From: Robiginitomaculum sp.
GTDB lineage: Bacteria; Pseudomonadota; Alphaproteobacteria; Caulobacterales; Maricaulaceae
Length of the DNA: 6,872 nt
Assembly: GCA_026982235.1 (NCBI GenBank)
Contig: JALSHM010000013.1
Location: 1-6,872 of the forward strand
Direction of reading: 5' to 3'
This document shows positions 1 through 5,614 of this stretch, in pieces. The position numbers and the translations under genes are program-made. Position 1 is the stretch's first letter, and each line of letters begins with the position of its first letter. A model generated the notes under the pieces. It was not told where the DNA came from and searched no databases. It saw only the letters and a list, made by a program, of their open reading frames with translations.

Positions 1-534
1 CCAGTGCTGATATCACCAAAGGCATTCGGCGATGACCGTGGCGTGTTTTGTGAGGTCTACCGTCAAGATATATTCAATCAAATTATCGGCGAGGACATAC
101 AGTTTTTGCAAGATAATATCTCGGTCTCAACCAGTGCCGGGACTGTCAGAGGGTTGCACGCCCAAGAACCCCCCTATGCAGTAGGTAAACTTGTACAATG
201 CCTGCGTGGTTCTATCATAGATGTCGCCGTGGACGCCCGCACGGATAGCCCTACATTTGGCAAGCATGTAAGTGTCACTTTATCCGCCGAAAACCGGGCG
301 CAACTGTGGGTGCCTGCCGGGTTTTTGCACGGCTATGCCACCCAAGAAGACAACACTTCAGTGTTTTATAAGCAAACCGGATATTATGCGCCGGGCGGGG
401 AAATATCCGTGCTTTGGGATGATCCGGATTTAGGAATTGACTGGAATGTGCATGCGGGGCGTGCGGTTTTGTCGGAAAAAGATGCGCAGGCGCAGTATTT
501 TGCTGATTTTGAAAGCCCGTTTGCGCTGTCATGA
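1..534 (+). CDS. rfbC: dTDP-4-dehydrorhamnose 3,5-epimerase, 5'-truncated by the window edge
   Basis: This cytosolic cupin-fold epimerase inverts C3 and C5 of dTDP-4-keto-6-deoxyglucose, the third step to dTDP-L-rhamnose. The frame is open to the left edge, and the first visible residues (PVLISPKAFGDDRG) match the family roughly ten residues in. The GTG at 4 is therefore probably an internal Val codon rather than the start. Counting that Val as 1, the family blocks are all present: FGDDRG (8-13), VRGLH with the catalytic His52, GKLVQCLRGSIIDVAVD (61-77), SPTFGK (82-87), LSAENRAQLWVP.GF.HGY (93-111), YK.TGYYAP with the active-site Tyr region (122-130), and WDDPDLGIDW (138-147). The Asp in SEKD (160) is suitably placed to pair with His52. 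The usual RGI before WDDP is replaced by ISVL, a mild divergence. The stop overlaps the rfbB start (ATGA), which implies translational coupling. Identification is very secure; only the true start is unseen. Confidence 0.95.
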   Translation, partial: PVLISPKAFGDDRGVFCEVYRQDIFNQIIGEDIQFLQDNISVSTSAGTVRGLHAQEPPYAVGKLVQCLRGSIIDVAVDARTDSPTFGKHVSVTLSAENRAQLWVPAGFLHGYATQEDNTSVFYKQTGYYAPGGEISVLWDDPDLGIDWNVHAGRAVLSEKDAQAQYFADFESPFALS

Positions 535-1601
535 AGATTTTAGTGACAGGAGGATGTGGATTTATTGGCTCTTGGGTCGTACGGCAAGCTTTGCGCGCCG
601 GGTATTCTGTGGCCAATCTTGACGCACTCACCTATGCCGCCAACCCAGATAATCTCTTGGATATTGCTGGTCATAATAAATACGAATTTATTCACGGCGA
701 TATTTGCGATAGCGAACGGGTTGGAGAATTGTTCACGCGCCTGCAACCCGATGCCGTGATACATTTGGCTGCGGAATCCCATGTGGACAAATCCATTGAG
801 TGCGCCAGCCCGTTCGTCAAAACCAATGTGCTGGGCACCCAAGTTTTACTCAGTGCGGCCACAGAATATCGGAATTGTCTGGTCGGTAAGCGCTATGATA
901 ATTTTCGGTTTTTGCATGTCTCCACTGATGAAGTCTACGGCGACCTCGACGCAGACGACCCCGCATTTACCGAAACCACACCCTATGCACCCAGCTCGCC
1001 CTATGCGGCCAGCAAAGCTTCGTCGGACCACCTTGTGCGGGCGTGGCACCGAACATATGGCCTGCCCGTACTTATCACAAATTGTTCCAATAATTACGGC
1101 CCGAACCAGTTCCCTGAGAAACTCATACCCCTCGTGATTTTACGGGCTTTGGCGGGGGAAGAAATCCCGATTTACGGCACGGGCGAAAATATCCGTGACT
1201 GGCTATTTGTTGGCGATCATGCTGATGCTCTGCTGAGCGTTTTGGACAATGGCCAAGTCGGCGAAACTTATAATATTGGCGGTGAAGAAGAGCGCACCAA
1301 TATCAATCTGGTCCAGTGTATTTGCGCCGTCCTAGACGAATTGCGGCCACGCAAAAACGGCGGACAATATGCCGACCTTATCGGCTTCATCACAGACCGC
1401 CCTGGCCATGATAGACGCTATGCTATGAACATAGATAAAATCCGCGCAGACTTGGGTTGGACGCCTGCTACGAACTTGCAAGAGGGATTAAAGAAAACCG
1501 TGAAATGGTATTTGGATAATCCTACATGGTGCCAGAATATTTTGAACCGCACAGAGGCCACGCGTCGGCAAGGTCTTGATTTAGATATGAGTGCAAAGTG
1601 A
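531..1601 (+). CDS. rfbB: dTDP-glucose 4,6-dehydratase
   Basis: This NAD+-dependent extended short-chain dehydrogenase converts dTDP-glucose to dTDP-4-keto-6-deoxyglucose, the second step of the rhamnose pathway. The 356-residue length is normal for RmlB. The Rossmann nucleotide loop TGGCGFIGS is at 6-14, followed by the family block LDALTYAAN (30-38). HLAAESHVDKSI (78-89) is typical of RmlB. STDEVYGDL (131-139) supplies the Thr/Asp/Glu catalytic trio at 132-134, and the YxxxK pair is Tyr158/Lys162 in SPYAASKASSDHLV. Sugar-nucleotide contacts are visible in NNYGPNQFPEKLIPL (187-201), IYGTGENIRDWLFVGDH (214-230) and DRPGHDRRYA (289-298). The ATG lies within the rfbC stop (ATGA), and the last bases overlap the rfbD GTG. 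It is therefore part of one polycistronic unit and probably translated by coupling, since no strong Shine-Dalgarno precedes it. No anomaly is seen. Confidence 0.97.
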   Translation: MKILVTGGCGFIGSWVVRQALRAGYSVANLDALTYAANPDNLLDIAGHNKYEFIHGDICDSERVGELFTRLQPDAVIHLAAESHVDKSIECASPFVKTNVLGTQVLLSAATEYRNCLVGKRYDNFRFLHVSTDEVYGDLDADDPAFTETTPYAPSSPYAASKASSDHLVRAWHRTYGLPVLITNCSNNYGPNQFPEKLIPLVILRALAGEEIPIYGTGENIRDWLFVGDHADALLSVLDNGQVGETYNIGGEEERTNINLVQCICAVLDELRPRKNGGQYADLIGFITDRPGHDRRYAMNIDKIRADLGWTPATNLQEGLKKTVKWYLDNPTWCQNILNRTEATRRQGLDLDMSAK

Positions 1602-2482
1602 CCCATATTCTCGTCTTCGGCAAGAACGGGCAACTGGCAACAGCCTTGGCCAAATCGCCTGCAAACACTGAATTTAAACTAAATTTTATCGGCTCGTCTG
1701 AATTTAACTTAATCAAACATGTATCTGTAATTTATGATTATATTATGAATTATAACCAAATTGATGCCGTCATAAACGCTAGCGCTTTCACCAATGTAGA
1801 TAAAGCCGAAAGACACGGCGCTGAACATGCCTGGATACTCAACGCCCTTGCGCCAGAGCAAATGGCTAAGGCATGTAAGGCGCGGAATATTCCGTTGTTT
1901 CACGTCTCTACCGATAGCGTATTTAAGGGCACTAAAACCGGGGCATATCGCCCAGACGATCCTGTAGATCCCGTCAATTTTTACGGCGCAACCAAGCTGG
2001 AAGGTGAGCAGTATATTCAACGGGTTGGCTGTGCAGGCAGTATTTTTCGCACATCATGGGTGTTCTCTAATACAGGGCATAATTTCGTAAATGCTATGTT
2101 GGCACTGGCAGAAAAACACAACCAAATCAAAGTGGTCAATGACCAAATAGGCTTGCCTATATATGCACCGGATTTAGCACAAGCTTTGCTGCAAGCGGCG
2201 TACAAAATGCTTACGAATCCCACACGAAAATTCGATCCCGTCTATCATATTGTCGGCGGCGGCACACCCATTTGCCGTTATAAATTTGCCAAGCTTATTC
2301 TGCGCACGGCGGGTCTGAACACGCAAGTCACGCCCATCTCATCGACTGAGTTTGCCGCCCCTGCCCCGCGTCCTGCAAATGCAGTACTGGACACGCGCAG
2401 TTTTACCTCTACATTCGGGATTATATTACCGGACTGGCAAAGTGGGCTTAAGACAATGCTCGCCAATATTGGGCAAGAGTGA
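1598..2482 (+). CDS. rfbD: dTDP-4-dehydrorhamnose reductase
   Basis: This NAD(P)H-dependent short-chain dehydrogenase reduces dTDP-4-keto-L-rhamnose to dTDP-L-rhamnose, the last step of the pathway. The 294-residue protein opens with the short Rossmann motif FGKNGQLA (7-14) that is typical of RmlD. It then has NASAFTNVDKAE (60-71), STDSVFKG (104-111; the family more often has TDYVFDG), the YxxxK pair Tyr129/Lys133 in YGATKLEGE, FRTSWVF (150-156), DQIGLPIYAPDLA (182-194) and the C-terminal RPANAVLDT (258-266). The start is a GTG that overlaps the rfbB stop as GTGA. No better ATG exists before the Rossmann motif, so the GTG start is well supported. Sequence between residues 25 and 55 is AT-richer and less family-like than the rest. 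Function is secure because of the motifs together with the position between rfbB and rfbA. Confidence 0.95.
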   Translation: MTHILVFGKNGQLATALAKSPANTEFKLNFIGSSEFNLIKHVSVIYDYIMNYNQIDAVINASAFTNVDKAERHGAEHAWILNALAPEQMAKACKARNIPLFHVSTDSVFKGTKTGAYRPDDPVDPVNFYGATKLEGEQYIQRVGCAGSIFRTSWVFSNTGHNFVNAMLALAEKHNQIKVVNDQIGLPIYAPDLAQALLQAAYKMLTNPTRKFDPVYHIVGGGTPICRYKFAKLILRTAGLNTQVTPISSTEFAAPAPRPANAVLDTRSFTSTFGIILPDWQSGLKTMLANIGQE

Positions 2483-2490
2483 GTGAAAAA

Positions 2491-3372
2491 ATGAGTAAAA
2501 GAAAAGGCATAATCCTGGCAGGTGGCAGCGGCACGCGTTTATATCCAATAACGCTGGCCGTCTCCAAGCAGCTCATGCCGATTTACGACAAGCCCATGAT
2601 CTATTACCCGCTGAGCACTTTGATACAGGCGGGCATTTCCGAAATCATGGTCATTACAACACCCATTGATATGCCCATGTTCCGCAACCTGCTTGGGGAT
2701 GGTTCGAGGTTTGGCGTTAAGCTTTCCTATGCCGTGCAACCAAAACCCGAGGGACTTGCACAAGCCCTGATTATCGCCGAAGACTTTTTAGCGGGTCAAG
2801 CCAGTGCGTTAATCCTCGGTGATAATTTATTTCACGGTGCAGAATTAACACGGGATTTGCTAGCCGCCGGGGAAAAAATCGAAGGGGCAACCATATTTGC
2901 CTATCAGGTAAATAACCCGCACCGCTATGGGGTGGTCGAATTTAACGGTCATGACACGGCCATTTCCATCGAAGAGAAACCCGAAAATCCCAAGTCAAGC
3001 TTCGCGGTTACGGGGCTATATTTCTATGATGAACATGCTCCGACATATGCCCAATCTATCACCCCGTCCGAACGTGGTGAATTGGAAATCACTGACCTGA
3101 ATAAAATCTATCTGGGAAAAGGCAATCTCAGCGTTAAGCGCCTGCACTCTGGCACAACTTGGCTCGATACAGGCACACCAGATTCCATGATGCAGGCGGC
3201 GCAATTCGTGCAAGTGTTGGAACGCCGCCAAGGCATTCGCATTTCCTGCCCCGAAGCCGCCGCCTTCAAGCAAGGTTGGATCAGTGCAAGCGAGCTAAAA
3301 AAGCTAGCCGCTCCCTTAGAAAAAAGCGGCTATGGCAAATATCTGCTTCAACTCGCCGCGCATGAAATTTAA
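2491..3372 (+). CDS. rfbA: glucose-1-phosphate thymidylyltransferase
   Basis: This cytosolic nucleotidyltransferase joins dTTP and glucose-1-phosphate to give dTDP-glucose and pyrophosphate, the entry step to dTDP-rhamnose. With the ATG at 2491 it has 293 residues, the normal RmlA length, and begins MSKRKGIILAGG, as in homologues. The signature loop LAGGSGTRLYP is at 9-19, then SKQLMPIYDKPMIYYPLSTL (25-44). ILGDNLFHG (108-116) holds the Mg-binding Asp111. Further blocks are IEEKP (160-164), TGLYFYD (174-180), RGELEITDLN (195-204) and WLDTGTPDSMMQA (224-236). A GTG at 2479 in the same frame would add four residues (VSEK) and overlap the rfbD stop as GTGA, matching the other two junctions. I prefer the ATG because it fits family length, but the sequence does not decide it. 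An intrinsic terminator for the opposite strand lies within codons 269-281. Confidence 0.96.
   Translation: MSKRKGIILAGGSGTRLYPITLAVSKQLMPIYDKPMIYYPLSTLIQAGISEIMVITTPIDMPMFRNLLGDGSRFGVKLSYAVQPKPEGLAQALIIAEDFLAGQASALILGDNLFHGAELTRDLLAAGEKIEGATIFAYQVNNPHRYGVVEFNGHDTAISIEEKPENPKSSFAVTGLYFYDEHAPTYAQSITPSERGELEITDLNKIYLGKGNLSVKRLHSGTTWLDTGTPDSMMQAAQFVQVLERRQGIRISCPEAAAFKQGWISASELKKLAAPLEKSGYGKYLLQLAAHEI
3297..3332 (-). terminator. Rho-independent terminator for the toxin-antitoxin transcript, inside the rfbA 3' end
   Basis: Read on the minus strand, TAGCCGCT (complement of 3325-3332) and AGCGGCTA (complement of 3305-3312) form a perfect 8-bp stem with a 12-base loop. Two bases (GC) then lead into six consecutive T (complement of 3297-3302). 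This is the classic intrinsic terminator layout, and it lies 56 bp beyond the toxin stop codon. On the plus strand the hairpin is preceded by A and has no T-run after it, so it should work only for minus-strand transcription. It occupies rfbA coding sequence. Function is inferred from the structure. Confidence 0.65.
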
Positions 3373-3387
3373 GTGTAAAATCAACCG

Positions 3388-3765
3388 TTAAACAGGTGCA
3401 GTATTATCCCGCAACCAGGCCTCCAGCTTGTCAAAATTCATAGTGCCTGTTTCGTACAGCTTAATCAGAAACTCCCATATTGCTTGCGCATCTGCGGTAA
3501 TTTCTAGGCCATTTATTAACAAAAACGTATCCGTGACTGCAAATGCGGTGCGTTTATTGCCATCTACAAAAGGGTGGTTTTGCGACAAACTCTCCCACAG
3601 AGCAGCTGCCTCTTGTACTAAATCAAGGTAATAACCCGTCTGTGGCCTGAACAATGCCGCTTGTAATTGCCCCATATCGCGTACACCAGGCGCCCCGCCA
3701 TAACGCCTGAGCTGGTCATCATGAAATGCCAAAACATCCTCGACACCTAAATAACGGCGGGTCAT
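3388..3765 (-). CDS. doc: Doc-type (death-on-curing, Fic-fold) toxin of a type II toxin-antitoxin module
   Basis: This 125-residue protein is essentially the length of phage P1 Doc. The N-terminus YLGVEDVLAFHD (5-16) and GGAPGVRDMGQLQAALFRPQTGYY (23-46) are typical of the Doc family. The active-site motif is HPFVDGNKRTA (64-74), with catalytic-loop His64, Asp68, Asn70, Lys71 and Arg72. In AMP-transferring Fic enzymes the motif continues GNGR; here Lys replaces the second Gly, as in Doc. P1 Doc phosphorylates elongation factor Tu and blocks translation, so the same activity is inferred here rather than shown. P1 Doc has DANKRT where this has DGNKRT. The gene overlaps the antitoxin stop by 4 bases (ATGA), so it is co-transcribed and probably translationally coupled. 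It converges on rfbA with a 15-bp gap. The Fic core is intact, so it is probably functional. Confidence 0.92.
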   Translation of the reverse strand: MTRRYLGVEDVLAFHDDQLRRYGGAPGVRDMGQLQAALFRPQTGYYLDLVQEAAALWESLSQNHPFVDGNKRTAFAVTDTFLLINGLEITADAQAIWEFLIKLYETGTMNFDKLEAWLRDNTAPV

Positions 3766-3989
3766 TTTGCCAGTTTTTCATAAAGAGAATCGAAACGGTC
3801 TATACTGCGGGCATAGGCTTTTTTAATTTCAGGATGCATTTTATAGCCCGTATTCTCCGCCACATATTCTTCCACAGCCTCTTCGACTATGCTCTGGATT
3901 TGGCGTCCTTCGGATTTGGCCAAGTCTTTTAGCTCTTTCAAAAGCTTGCTATCCATCTGGGTCGAGAATTTTTCGCGTTTCTTGGTCAT
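3762..3989 (-). CDS. Ribbon-helix-helix antitoxin and autorepressor partner of the Doc-type toxin
   Basis: This small charged protein of 75 residues is encoded immediately before the toxin. Residues 6-12 (EKFSTQM) fit the DNA-reading beta strand of a ribbon-helix-helix fold. SKLLKELKDLAKSEG (14-28) fits helix A, and RQIQSIVEEAVEEYVAEN (29-46) helix B. The tail, GYKMHPEIKKAYARSIDRFDSLYEKLAK (48-75), is probably the toxin-neutralising segment. It is not a Phd/YefM-fold antitoxin, and no (S/T)xxxE(G/N) Fic-inhibitory motif is seen, so neutralisation would be by the C-terminal helix (inference). A Shine-Dalgarno AGGA (complement of 3997-4000) lies 7 bases before the ATG, supporting this start. 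The six 10-bp repeats directly upstream are the likely operator. It should bind DNA as a dimer, alone or with toxin, to repress the operon. Confidence 0.85.
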   Translation of the reverse strand: MTKKREKFSTQMDSKLLKELKDLAKSEGRQIQSIVEEAVEEYVAENTGYKMHPEIKKAYARSIDRFDSLYEKLAK

Positions 3990-3999
3990 GATGCTATCC

Positions 4000-4059
4000 T
4001 GAAATTTCTTGATATGTCATGATATATCATGATATATCCTGAAATGTCAAGATTCATCA
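4000..4059. repeat. Six tandem imperfect 10-bp repeats, probable toxin-antitoxin operator
   Basis: Reading the plus strand in steps of ten from 4000 gives TGAAATTTCT, TGATATGTCA, TGATATATCA, TGATATATCC, TGAAATGTCA and AGATTCATCA, followed by a further TGAC. The approximate consensus is TGAWATRTCA, and the third unit (4020-4029) is a perfect palindrome. The array begins 10 bp upstream of the antitoxin ATG and covers its promoter elements. A 10-bp period is about one helical turn, so RHH dimers would sit on one face of the DNA. That it is an operator is inference from position, symmetry and periodicity. Confidence 0.75.
4021..4050 (-). promoter_or_regulatory. Promoter of the toxin-antitoxin operon, embedded in the operator repeats
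   Basis: On the minus strand a perfect -35 hexamer TTGACA (complement of 4045-4050) is followed after 18 bp by TATATC (complement of 4021-4026, 4/6 to consensus). Shifting by one base gives a 17-bp spacer with ATATAT. Transcription would begin roughly 20-30 bp before the antitoxin ATG at 3989. Both hexamers lie inside the 10-bp repeat array, so bound repressor would block polymerase directly. Confidence 0.6.
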
Positions 4060-4108
4060 TGACAGAGCCGCCATTCTCATATCTTTAGGTAAATATATAT
4101 AGTCAGGG

Positions 4109-5005
4109 TTAGCGGATTTTGTTCGGGCAACGTTGATTATAGATCTCGATGGCCATAGGCATGTTTTTCTTGAAGTCCGCAATTCGGGTTTCCGGGGATG
4201 GGTGGGTAGATTGAAACTCTGGTGGTGTTCCACCACCGCTTGCTTGCTTCATTCGCTCCCAGAGGCGCGGCGCCTCGCGGGGGTCATAACAGGCTCTAGC
4301 CATTAAAACCAAACCAATATAATCCGCCTCAGATTCGTGAGAACGGGAAAACGGTAAGGCAAACCCATATTTGGAAATACCACCAAATACGCCCATAACG
4401 GCTCTTTGCGCGCCTGCATCCATGCCGCCTGCGCCAAGTGACACCCCGGCACCGACTATACGCTGCATATTTTGCTGCGCCATACGCTCCGCACCGTGGC
4501 GCGCTAGGGCATGGGCTACCTCATGCCCCATGATTGCGGCAAGACCATTTTCATTGGCTGCTACCGGGATAATGCCTGTATATACGGCTGTATATCCACC
4601 GGGCAAAGCAAATGCATTGACCTGTTTACTGTCGATGACATTAAATTCCCATTGAAAACCGGGGTCTTCATTAGCGGCTGCACGCGCAATATTGGCTCCG
4701 ATTTCCCGGACTTTATCAACAATAGGCCCGCGCGTCTGCACTTGACTATCGCGTAAAATTTGCTGGTAGGACTGAAGACCAAGTTGCATTTCTGCGGCTG
4801 GCTTCATAGTCCTCAGCTGTTTACGCCCGGTAAAGGGCACTTCTTTTTGATTGGCGAAATAGTAAATTGCGGCACCTACTGCGAACACCAACATAATTTT
4901 CCAGCGAAACCCGCCGCCTCTGCGACCCAAAGTTTGACGACCATAGCCGCCGCGCCGCTGGCGCGGATATTGCCCGCGCCGACCATAAACTGAACCTCTA
5001 CGCAT
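4109..5005 (-). CDS. Membrane-anchored M48 family zinc metalloprotease with Arg/Gly-rich N-terminus
   Basis: This is a 298-residue M48 peptidase. The first 34 residues contain 11 Arg and 10 Gly, including RRGG (17-20) and RRGGG (28-32). A single hydrophobic segment, KIMLVFAVGAAIYYFA (36-51), follows. The positive charge before it predicts N-terminus in, catalytic domain in the periplasm. The catalytic zinc motif HEVAH is at 161-165 (His161, Glu162, His165). The third ligand is Glu224 in SRSHESEAD, equivalent to ExxAD of the family. AFALPGGY (131-138) and THPSPETRI (267-275) are further conserved M48 blocks. By family it is probably an envelope-quality-control protease related to LoiP/YcaL-type enzymes; the substrate is unknown. 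AAGGAG five bases before the ATG fixes this start, so the Arg/Gly tail is real. The gene stands alone, ending 119 bp from the antitoxin gene with no clear terminator. No convincing promoter was identified. Confidence 0.9.
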   Translation of the reverse strand: MRRGSVYGRRGQYPRQRRGGYGRQTLGRRGGGFRWKIMLVFAVGAAIYYFANQKEVPFTGRKQLRTMKPAAEMQLGLQSYQQILRDSQVQTRGPIVDKVREIGANIARAAANEDPGFQWEFNVIDSKQVNAFALPGGYTAVYTGIIPVAANENGLAAIMGHEVAHALARHGAERMAQQNMQRIVGAGVSLGAGGMDAGAQRAVMGVFGGISKYGFALPFSRSHESEADYIGLVLMARACYDPREAPRLWERMKQASGGGTPPEFQSTHPSPETRIADFKKNMPMAIEIYNQRCPNKIR

Positions 5006-5354
5006 ACCGACTCCTTGCTACTCGGGACTAAAATTGCCGATATAAACACATTTTACAAGGGGGAATGGCTGTATAATCAGGGGTATCGCATGAACATTTA
5101 TTGGTTTTATTGACGAGTTAATCTGCATGTGTTTAAAGTCGACGCCCAGTTCAAAACCAAACCATGTGCCACAATCTTCTTAAGGCTATCAACAAAGTGC
5201 AGATACTATGAAATAAGCCGTGCATAACCATACTTGTTGCCCCCAAGTCCAAAACACAAAACGCACGCCTCGTGCGCACCTGACCTTGGGCAAAACAACA
5301 AAAAATACCAAAACCCAAGCTTACGCAAAGGTCTTTCTTTAGTTATTATTCGCC
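5006..5354. other. Intergenic region without a supported gene
   Basis: The 349 bases between the M48 start and the small-ORF stop hold no credible coding frame. The M48 Shine-Dalgarno is at its left end. On the plus strand there is a TATAAT at 5072-5077 without a good -35, and a better pair, TTGACG (5110-5115) and TTTAAA (5132-5137), 16 bp apart. These could start a non-coding transcript running into the structured segment at 5234-5319. I see no tRNA, SRP RNA or tmRNA motif here. The sequence from 5250 to 5315 is A/C-rich on the plus strand, with CCAAAAC repeated at 5249 and 5308. Confidence 0.5.
5234..5319. other. Structured segment with competing inverted repeats, possible non-coding RNA
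   Basis: TTGCCC (5237-5242) pairs with GGGCAA (5288-5293). The stem extends through a CC bulge to AAG/CTT (5245-5247 with 5285-5287), and outward through an AA bulge to TTG/CAA (5234-5236 with 5296-5298). Inside it sits a perfect 6-bp hairpin CGCACG-CCT-CGTGCG (5262-5276). CTTGGG at 5285-5290 can instead pair with CCCAAG at 5314-5319, so two mutually exclusive folds exist on either strand. No T-run follows, so it is not an ordinary intrinsic terminator. I do not recognise an RNA family. Confidence 0.35.
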
Positions 5355-5498
5355 TTAAAGAGCCCTACGGGCGCGTAGATTCGCGCGGTGTACCCGACGG
5401 ACAAGAAAGCCATCATTTGCCTTAGTCTTTGCCGCTGGCAAAGGTTTAATACTGGTTTTCACACTTACAACTTCATTTGGGTTAAATACTTTTGCCAT
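5355..5498 (-). CDS. Small basic protein of unknown function, 47 residues
   Basis: I do not recognise this protein. It begins MAKVFNPNEVVSVKTSI and ends RRVHRANLRARRAL. It is strongly basic, with a C-terminal cluster of seven Arg in the last fifteen residues, no Cys, and no hydrophobic membrane segment. That composition would suit nucleic-acid or ribosome binding, but this is inference only. The best support for expression is a near-perfect Shine-Dalgarno, AAGGAGG, five bases before the ATG. The frame is also open upstream to an ATG at 5537, but that start lacks such a site and would run through the leader hairpin, so the shorter form is preferred. It is divergent from the aminopeptidase P gene, with a weak promoter candidate at 5566-5594. 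Similarity to ribosomal proteins L34 or L36 was considered and not found. It could be a conserved lineage-specific small protein. Confidence 0.6.
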   Translation of the reverse strand: MAKVFNPNEVVSVKTSIKPLPAAKTKANDGFLVRRVHRANLRARRAL

Positions 5499-5520
5499 TT
5501 TTTCCTCCTTGGATTGGCTC

Positions 5521-5551
5521 CTATTGAACCGCCTCACCTATTGAAGCGGTT
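5521..5551 (-). promoter_or_regulatory. Leader hairpin and direct repeat upstream of the small basic ORF
   Basis: AACCGC (5527-5532) and GCGGTT (5546-5551) form a perfect 6-bp inverted repeat around a 13-base loop. The octamer CTATTGAA occurs twice, at 5521-5528 and 5538-5545, offset by 17 bp. If transcription starts near 5559, the hairpin lies in the 5' leader of the small ORF, about 15 bases upstream of its Shine-Dalgarno. It could be a leader structure or a protein-binding site; the sequence does not decide. Confidence 0.35.
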
Positions 5552-5565
5552 ACTGTCATGACCAT

Positions 5566-5594
5566 CATATAGCGTTAAAAGTGCAAAAAATGAA
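5566..5594 (-). promoter_or_regulatory. Candidate promoter of the small basic ORF
   Basis: On the minus strand TTCATT (complement of 5589-5594, 3/6 to consensus) is followed after exactly 17 bp by TATATG (complement of 5566-5571, 4/6). A start near 5559 would give a leader of about 60 bases containing the hairpin and the strong Shine-Dalgarno. Weak match, supported mainly by spacing and position. Confidence 0.3.
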
Positions 5595-5614
5595 CGACTA
5601 GAACAGCAATACTC

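Noticed and set aside
275..1137. Several open frames of 60-118 codons on both strands within rfbC and rfbB
   Set aside because: They lie wholly within strongly conserved genes in other frames, lack ribosome-binding sites and give no recognisable protein.
3373..3387. Terminator for the rhamnose operon in the convergent gap
   Set aside because: The 15-base gap holds no stem or T-run on the plus strand, and the nearby hairpin at 3305-3332 is oriented for the minus strand only.
3388..3765. AMP-transferring Fic enzyme rather than Doc
   Set aside because: The motif is HPFVDGNKRTA; Lys replaces the second Gly of the HPFx(D/E)GNGR signature, and length and N-terminus match Doc.
4000..4063. Short regular repeats that might be read as a CRISPR array or transposon end
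   Set aside because: Units are 10 bp and directly abutting, with no spacers; no cas or transposase gene is nearby. Position over the antitoxin promoter fits an operator.
5006..5354. 6S RNA, SRP RNA or tmRNA gene in the intergenic region
   Set aside because: Paired segments exist, but I could not match a family core such as the SRP GGAA/AGCA loop, the tmRNA ends or a 6S central bubble. A covariance-model search would be needed.
5234..5425. Plus-strand 63-codon open frame
   Set aside because: It runs through the inverted-repeat segment and antisense to the small basic ORF, has no ribosome-binding site, and its product is low-complexity and unlike any family I know.
5499..5537. Longer form of the small ORF starting at the ATG at 5537 (MRRFNRSQSKEEK...)
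   Set aside because: No Shine-Dalgarno precedes it and it overlaps the leader hairpin, whereas AAGGAGG sits ideally before the ATG at 5498.
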